Translations under genes and position numbers: made by a program
Shown here: positions 58,027 through 64,000 of the stretch, one piece after another
Layout: each line of letters starts with the position of its first letter
Numbering within the stretch: the stretch's first letter is position 1
NCBI GenBank assembly: GCA_026182355.1
Contig: JAPFBL010000116.1
Coordinates: 1,041,280 to 1,105,279 of the forward strand
Source of the DNA: Hermatobates lingyangjiaoensis
Taxonomy: Eukaryota; Arthropoda; Insecta; Hemiptera; Hermatobatidae
Reading direction: 5' to 3'
Length of the DNA: 64,000 nucleotides
The notes under the pieces: model-generated
Told to the model about the DNA's origin: nothing
What the model saw: only the letters and a program-made list of their open reading frames with translations
Database searches by the model: none

Positions 58027-58150
58027 AAAACTTTTATTATATTTTTTATTTAGACCTACTTTTTATCTTGTCACTATGCGGCCCTCGGGTTACTGTAAAA
58101 ATCCTTATTCAGCCCTCTGGGAATTGGAGTTTGAGAACCCTATTCTAAAT
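58027..58150 (+). mobile_element. hAT 3' terminal region
   Basis: TATGCGGCCCTCGGGTTACT and TTCAGCCCTCTGGGAATTGG, followed by AGTTTGAGAACCC, resemble the GGCCC...TTGAGAACC 3' ends typical of Charlie-type hAT elements. This supports the coding remnant just upstream. The 8 bp target duplication cannot be checked because the 5' end is missing. Confidence 0.6.
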
Positions 58151-58984
58151 AATTCTAGGATGTCGTCAATGAATCTAAGCAGCACAACGGACTACCACCT
58201 CAGTTGTAGCCATGCTCTTGACGATATGGACTATGACGACATAAGATAAAGGTGGCATGTCTTCAAAGACAATGCAAAATGGCCAACAGGTAATGGAAGG
58301 GTGTTAGATGACGGCAAAAAAAGAAGCAATAAATCAAAAATACGAAATATCAACACTATACATCGAGACCAGAGGCATAGTGAATTACCACAAAGTCATT
58401 CAGCACATTCGAAGCCATTTGCAATTGAAAAGGCAATTATCATCGGTCAACGTTGTTGTTTGAATAATTAATGCAAAAATGTTAAACCCTTTTTTCTTTA
58501 ACCAAAAAAAAAAATTGAATTTTAAAATTGTCTTAAGTAGGCCATAACAGACTGAGAAATTGGTAAAAGTAAGTTATAAAACTTAAGCGATTCTCAAAGA
58601 AGTGACGTAATTCATAAACAGACTAATTACATCAGAACTAATTAAAATGGAATGTGACTGAGCTTGTTAAAGCCCAAATCAATATTATTTTAATTTAAAA
58701 TGGAATGATCAAAAGGATTGTATTTCAAGGATCTAACGAACTTTTCAGTTTAGAAATGAAATAGTTAGACACTCTTGGCTCTCTGCACTTTTTTTTTATT
58801 TACTCCCTTGGTTAGTGAATTTTTTTATGTTAAAAGAGAGTTGGACTAAGGTTTTTTTTCCTAATGGTTTTGTTTATTTAGGGTGACTAAAATAATCATT
58901 TAATATTAACTAGCAGGACTCATGGACATTCTAAGTTATCTTTATGAAATTATGAGACATGTGTAAAAAAAAAGGTATGATGTA
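58151..58984. other. No gene recognised
   Basis: AT-rich; a short frame to 58249 follows the hAT end without recognisable content. Confidence 0.45.
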
Positions 58985-59700
58985 CGCATTTTGTCACTCT
59001 GTCTCACATTCTCCATTTCATAATCTATCTCACTTTCTCTCCATTACATCCCCTCACAGTGTGAAGGTCTTTATTCTTCGCTTTACGTCCCTTTATTAAT
59101 CCTCCCCACTCTCTCCTTCACTCACACTCTTCATATCTCTCTATTTCCCTCTCACTTTCTCCCACTCAATATTTTTGGTCTGTACGTTTCTCTAATTCTT
59201 TATACCCCTTTCTTATCTGTATCACTTTTCCTCCCTCTATATGTATCCCCTTCATCACCTTCCACTTTTCTACCATTTCCTCTCTCCATCGTTCTCCCTT
59301 AAACTCTCTCTCATTAACTCACTAATTCTCTCTCTCTCTCGCTCTCTCTGTTTACATCATCTCTCTCACTCGCTATCTTCTCTCTGACTTTATCACTCCT
59401 TCTCTCTCTGGCTCACTTTACTTGTCTCTCTCTTCCCCTTTTCAACTATTCAACTACTCCCTCTTTAGCAGGCTCCTATTATCCTCACCCCTTTCTAAAT
59501 CCCTCTCTTCTTTTCCCTCTTTTATATTTCTATATATATTTTCCTTCTTGTCTCTATCACTCCTTCTCTTTATCAATCTCTTTTATCAATCCCATATTTT
59601 ATTTATTCATTCTATTTAATTCATCATTACCATACTCTATTACTCTCTCATGTTTCCTGCCTCCATCTATCTATGTCACTCACTCTTTTTCTCCCTCCTG
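58985..59700. repeat. Pyrimidine-rich (CT) tract, ~700 bp
   Basis: The plus strand is almost entirely C/T with CTCTCT, CACTCTC and TTTCTC words. The open frame 59422-59619 is Ser/Leu/Phe-rich and spurious. Confidence 0.88.
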
Positions 59701-60654
59701 CTATTCGTTATAAATCAATGTGATCTTAAAAATTAATGCCATTTTAAAATTTACAGCATATCTAAAACTCAATCAATGAGTGCTATGGCACTATTAATTA
59801 GCTATTATTTTTTAATTATTTAAAATTCATATTTCAGTTTCTTAGCTTCTTTCAGTATAGAACCGTCCTGGAGGCAGCAGACAAAAAATTTAATACAATT
59901 TAGCTATTTATAATTACCGTTAATAAATATTTTGACATTAGCTGAAAAATATCATAGTAATATGTTGGATATATTCAAACGTGATTTCGAATTATTTTAA
60001 TTTAATATCATCCCCTATATGGCATTATTTATACCACAAGTCGTTATATCAGACGGGAGGGGAGGCCCACATTTAGATTGGGTTCAAACGACTATCTCTT
60101 TGACAATATATGAACATTCCAAAGTCCTTGAATTTTGTGCGGTATTCCACTTTCACACAAAACTATGCAATGAATCTCCACTGTTTGACTGGAACATTAC
60201 ACAACCACTAATATCCAAGCCTTAAATACATAAATAAGGATACATTTAATTTATGACCATCTGCAAATCCATTCTTTCAACCGAGAGCAAATTATCTTCT
60301 ACTTCTTTTTTTTTTTTTTTTAATAAATTCAGCCTGTGCAATGCAACGAAATTATGAACGAGTATTTTTATTTATCTTGTGTAAATGTAAAATTATCATC
60401 TTAATAGTTTAGGCAATTAATTTGAGTAGAAACATTTTCGACTTAACAATAATAAATTAACTTGCTATCTAAACAAAGAAATACAAATTGTTGTAGTACA
60501 AACCACCTTCGATTTAGTCAACACGCACATGACTGATTCATTCAGAAAAATTATTAAAAGCTCTAAGGTAATGCAATCAGTTATTATGAGGTATTTACTC
60601 ATTGCAAGGGTAACAGTAACATTAATTTTCAAGTTAATGAAATAGTTTACACAT
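59701..60654. other. No gene recognised
   Basis: The small frame 60019-60225 has varied composition (GGPHLDWVQTTISLTIYEHS) but no motif or splice context. A T-rich homopolymer lies at 60305-60321. Confidence 0.4.
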
Positions 60655-60715
60655 ATAGAAGTTTAATAATCTAAACAACGCGTTTCACGATCGTACCCAG
60701 GCATAAAACTAAAAA
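60655..60715 (-). mobile_element. Tail family E single arm
   Basis: AAGTTTAATAATCTAAACAA, CGCGTTTCACGATCGT, CCAGGCATAAAAC matches the left arm of the foldback at 45250-45312. The upstream 60565-60600 segment also resembles 45190-45220. Confidence 0.55.
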
Positions 60716-61179
60716 TACAATCACATCAGAGAGTTATTTATAGTATAAAATAAATGGTACAAAATAAAATAAGAAAACAGAGATGTACATACCCAAGCTT
60801 CAGAATCTGCGGTACAACTGACTGGAAATAGGATGGAAGTGGGTGTGGGTGGGGATAAGGTGTATACATTTACTTCATATTGAAAAACAAGTACATTTCT
60901 TTGTTTCTTTTTTCCAGAGGTTAGGCAAGGCCTTTAAATTCGCCCTTAGACTAATTACAGAAAATATAACAGAAAACTATTACAAAATACTAACGATAAA
61001 TTATAAAAATAAAGAGGTAATAGAACTTTTTTTTCTTTCTTATAAGAATAATTTAAGAAAAGTTAGGGATTTGCTCATTGAGACAAACGGAAGAATCATC
61101 GCACAATGAGTTGTTAATTTCATACGCTAACAGAATAGATATTTTTAACCTACAATTACTCGTATTAAACGTTTATTGC
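60716..61179. other. No gene recognised
   Basis: Plus frame 60843-61109 (88 codons) is Lys/Ile/Asn-rich with no motif. Confidence 0.45.
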
Positions 61180-61470
61180 TAATGCTGGTTGAGGAATATT
61201 GGAATAACTCTTAGCACTAATATGATTAGTGCTTGACTCACGGTGTGATTGATCTGTTTCCTTGTGTCCCTTTTGGCAATAAGTATGTCAGCTGACTTGC
61301 TCTCAGCTGGGTAGTGCTGACCTCCGCTCTACTGGTATTTATACCTGCCACTTAGAGTCCTACTACAGGTGTGTCTTGGACTCAGTCCAGCGCAGCTAAT
61401 TGAATCGACATTAATCAACAAACGGTCCATCTCCTTAATTGCACCTAAATCTCTCTTTCTCTGTCTCAGT
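61180..61470 (+). mobile_element. Possible solo LTR or TE promoter block
   Basis: A GC-richer block with a TATTTATACC TATA-like box at about 61340, followed about 25-30 nt later by a GTCCTACTACAGGTGTGTC region, between TG-rich and CA-rich edges. There is no paired copy or target duplication, so this is weak. Confidence 0.25.
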
Positions 61471-61864
61471 ACTCACAAGTGATTACCAATGCTTGAACTT
61501 TGATAATTAATTGTCATCTACCTAGATTTATGCTACAAGAGTGTCAGAAATTATATAGTTTTTTTTATTTTTAAATTGTATTGCAGCATCTTCCACATTA
61601 TATTACATGCGTTAATTACAAATTTTGTACAATAATTATTAATTTCACTTTATAATAATATTTTTATTGCTAAATAAACATTTTTTCGTGTTAAATTAAT
61701 AGTGGAATAATAATAATAGTAATAATAGAAACCTTTCCTAGAAAATATATACATGAAATGACTTTCGATTAAAATATTTATAATGTTTAAAACTGTACAA
61801 AAATATGACAAATTTTTGATAAAATCGTTTTCTGATTAATGAGGAAGACTACTCCTCTCCACAA
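61471..61864. other. AT-rich stretch, no gene recognised
   Basis: No signal. Confidence 0.5.
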
Positions 61865-62415
61865 AGTAAAACTTGTCTAATGAAACAGTCTGTGTGGTTC
61901 CCTCAGTCAATACTAATATACCAAATGTCCAGGAGACACTTGGTGAATGAGTGTTGGTGTCCCAAGAAAACATTGGAGTATCACCGCATTGCATATATGG
62001 TATATGATGGGCTAGGAGCAGTTTTTAACTTGTTCAGGTATTCTTTAAATGACCCATGACCACTTATATGTTGGGATAGTTTGTAGTATATTTAAAAGTA
62101 ATTCTTTGATGGTATTTTTTGTATAATCATAAAATATTCCTTTGTTAGAAGGCCTTTAGTACATGGCGCCCAATGTTTTTCCCATTGAGTCACTGTCTGC
62201 CTGACCAGTCGTTGCTTTATGTAAGGCGTGGTGTAGGTTTCGTATATACGAGTAAAATCCAAGTTGTAATCTTGAGTACGCTTTTCAGCTCCAGCATCAG
62301 CTAACTCATTTCCGATTATTCCTACATGTGCCTTGACCTTTCTAAATGTAATTGATTTTCCCAAATTTATAAAGTCTATAATGATTGAAATAAGTTTTAT
62401 AACAAGATTATGCAA
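61865..62415 (-). pseudogene. LINE ORF2: RNase H and C-terminal knuckle
   Basis: On minus from 62415 the frame reads LISIIIDFINLGKSITFRKV, then KAHVGIIGNELADAGAE, the RNase H motif with its final acidic residue, and VTQWEKHWAPCTKGLLTKEYF, the linker of I/R1/Loa-type LINEs. After a stop at 62092 and a frameshift, TGHGSFKEYLNKL and a degraded CxxC...DTP...H knuckle continue to about 61950. The upstream reverse transcriptase is missing or unrecognisable. LINEs with this RNase H are common in arthropods. Dead copy. Confidence 0.75.
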
Positions 62416-63119
62416 TTTTCTTTGAAATTATATAGTATGTCAGACATAGTTTACTAGCACGTTTTGAATCACCCTGAGAATACCACAAACAATATCACCC
62501 AGACCATTCACAGGTAATTTATATTGTAACTGAAGGAAAACAAAAGTGCAAATCGGTTTTGAACTACAGAACCCTTGCTGTTTCAAAAAAATGGATACCT
62601 CATCTATTCTGAAATTTGCAGAATTATTACTGTAACGCTGATAGATAAGGTAGTGCTCTTGGAGTACTGCAATAATGGTTAAACAACTCGTTACGCATTA
62701 CGAAAGCGTCCCTTTATTTTACGTTATTGTATTTTTATTGTAGATAATTACAATCTTGTAAGATAAACGTTCAATTTCTAAGAAAATATTTCTAAAAAGT
62801 AATGATTTTTTTACTTGAGCTTTGTAACACTGTGTTAAAAAAGACAGTTTTTCTATATCACTCTCTTTTGACATTTTTTTTTATATCAGAGTTGATAATA
62901 CTGTGATAAAGTAAGAATTCATACGAGTATACCGGCAACACTGTATCAAACAGGTATACAGTGTTGCCTGTTAAGTCATTAAGGAACACGAACAAGTGGC
63001 TTAATTTCCTGGATTTTTATTTAACTAAGATACATTGATTATAATTCAGTAAAAAACAGTATTTTTGCAAATATATCATTGTATTTTTCTTAGATATATC
63101 TATTTACAAATTCGTGAGT
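62416..63119. other. No gene recognised
   Basis: The minus-strand side up to about 62640 may be decayed LINE sequence. 62930-62970 has a GGCAACACTG/CAGTGTTGCC inverted repeat. Confidence 0.4.
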
Positions 63120-63700
63120 GGTTTTTAAAAAACACCAGCATTTCATTAATTTCCCAGTATAATATTTTTTTAAGAGACATAAAATATAAAACATAATTCA
63201 AAGTTGAGAACAGTCTTTTAAAAATAATAAATTAAATTATCCTACATGGTAAATTAAAAATGATCTTAAAACGATATTTTGGTTACATGTTTCTGATATT
63301 TTCCAGACCAAATAGGATATTTTCAAGTTTCAAATGCAAAACTTTGTCTTAAATCTTCAAACCATGTAAGAGATGCACTGGCTATTGGAACAGAAGTCAT
63401 GTTCTCGTATAAGAGATGTTTTGACACACGAAATCTACACCTTCGCTTTTGAAAAATGTTATTACTGCCGTAGTTATAGTAATGATATTATATGCATCAC
63501 TGGTGTGATAAACGAAAATAAGCTTATAAATTGATAAGTGTATCAATCAATATCTGTACTACCTCCAGGATTGAAAGAGTAATAAACATCTCCCATTTAG
63601 ACATGTATGTTATGTCTAAATGAGGCATTATATATTATATACCCAAGAAGTTTGATATTATGTTTACTTATAGTAAAGTTGACTGTAGGCCACTCCAATT
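63120..63700 (+). repeat. Interspersed ~560-640 bp repeat, copy 4
   Basis: The most diverged copy. Landmarks retained are TGTTATTACTGCCGTAGTTA, AAAATAAGCTTATAAATTGA, ATCTGTACTACCTCCAGGA and a GTAGGCCACTCCAATTTTTT end. Confidence 0.75.
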
Positions 63701-64000
63701 TTTTTATATGTGTTTATAACATTACTTGTTATATTTCTTTCACACTCTGTAAAAGCAAGAATAAATTTCATTCAGTCTTTATGTTAGCAATACAGAAAGC
63801 AAAAACATTACAACAAAGTTAAGTCTCTTGAAAAAAAGGAGACGTAGCTGATTTTAGTATACTTTATCTCTATTTTGTTTTATATATCTTTATAAAAGCA
63901 TATATATTCTGTACTAGCAAGATCCACCATGTTTTATAAGTTTATAGATTATTAAACAACTTACAATATAAACTTATCCTACTTACAAGCGATGGATTAA
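63701..64000. other. AT-rich stretch, no gene recognised
   Basis: The plus frame 63607-63822 begins inside repeat copy 4 and is spurious. Confidence 0.5.

Noticed and set aside
61180..61470. Solo LTR
   Set aside because: Kept only at low confidence: TATA-like box and composition fit, but there is no partner copy, clear TG...CA ends or target duplication.

Overview
This window looks like animal (invertebrate) nuclear DNA. It is very AT-rich, has long dinucleotide microsatellites, contains one spliced receptor exon with good GT/AG signals, and is otherwise filled with decayed transposable elements (TEs). LINE remnants of the RNase H-bearing type, a moody/Tre1-like receptor exon, abundant Penelope-like elements (PLEs), Helitron and hAT remains fit an arthropod best, perhaps a chelicerate. 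A mollusc or other invertebrate cannot be excluded without a search. Nothing bacterial or viral was recognised.

Layout. 0-5 kb: copy 1 of a ~560-640 bp interspersed repeat, a PLE-type tail, a broken Helitron helicase with its 3' hairpin end, a tandem SINE-like block, and an internally deleted sister Helitron. 5-15 kb: mostly unique AT-rich DNA with one weak exon candidate, a 600 bp purine tract and a large CT/CA/TA microsatellite. 15-21 kb: a ~1.2 kb foldback structure whose right arm carries a clean insertion with 12 bp target duplications, a LINE C-terminus, and a PLE endonuclease end followed by its tail. 21-33 kb: AT-rich intergenic or intronic DNA with palindromes, tail fragments and a tRNA-like SINE head.

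33.5 kb: the only convincing host coding sequence, a coding exon (96 codons) of a rhodopsin-class GPCR covering the N-terminus and TM1 and ending at a phase-0 splice donor. The next intron starts with a decayed ~70 bp tandem repeat. No later exon was found up to position 64000, so any downstream exons probably lie outside the window, and much of the right half may be one long intron of this gene.

35-38 kb: a dense PLE cluster, including a nearly complete GIY-YIG domain joined to its 3' tail and an ORF start joined to a 5' pLTR-like segment. 39.8-44.5 kb: repeat copy 2, a 600 bp CA/CT microsatellite, and a satellite of nine 121 bp units, each apparently three ~40 bp monomers. 45-64 kb: more foldbacks, two related tRNA-derived SINEs, repeat copies 3 and 4, a 117 bp tandem repeat, a hAT transposase C-terminus with one in-frame stop, a pyrimidine tract and a LINE RNase H remnant on the minus strand.

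The genes do not form a pathway. The main theme is transposon biology: many scattered tails, often abutting (TA)n arrays and often in inverted pairs, can be tied to PLEs because two of them directly follow recognisable PLE endonuclease coding sequence.
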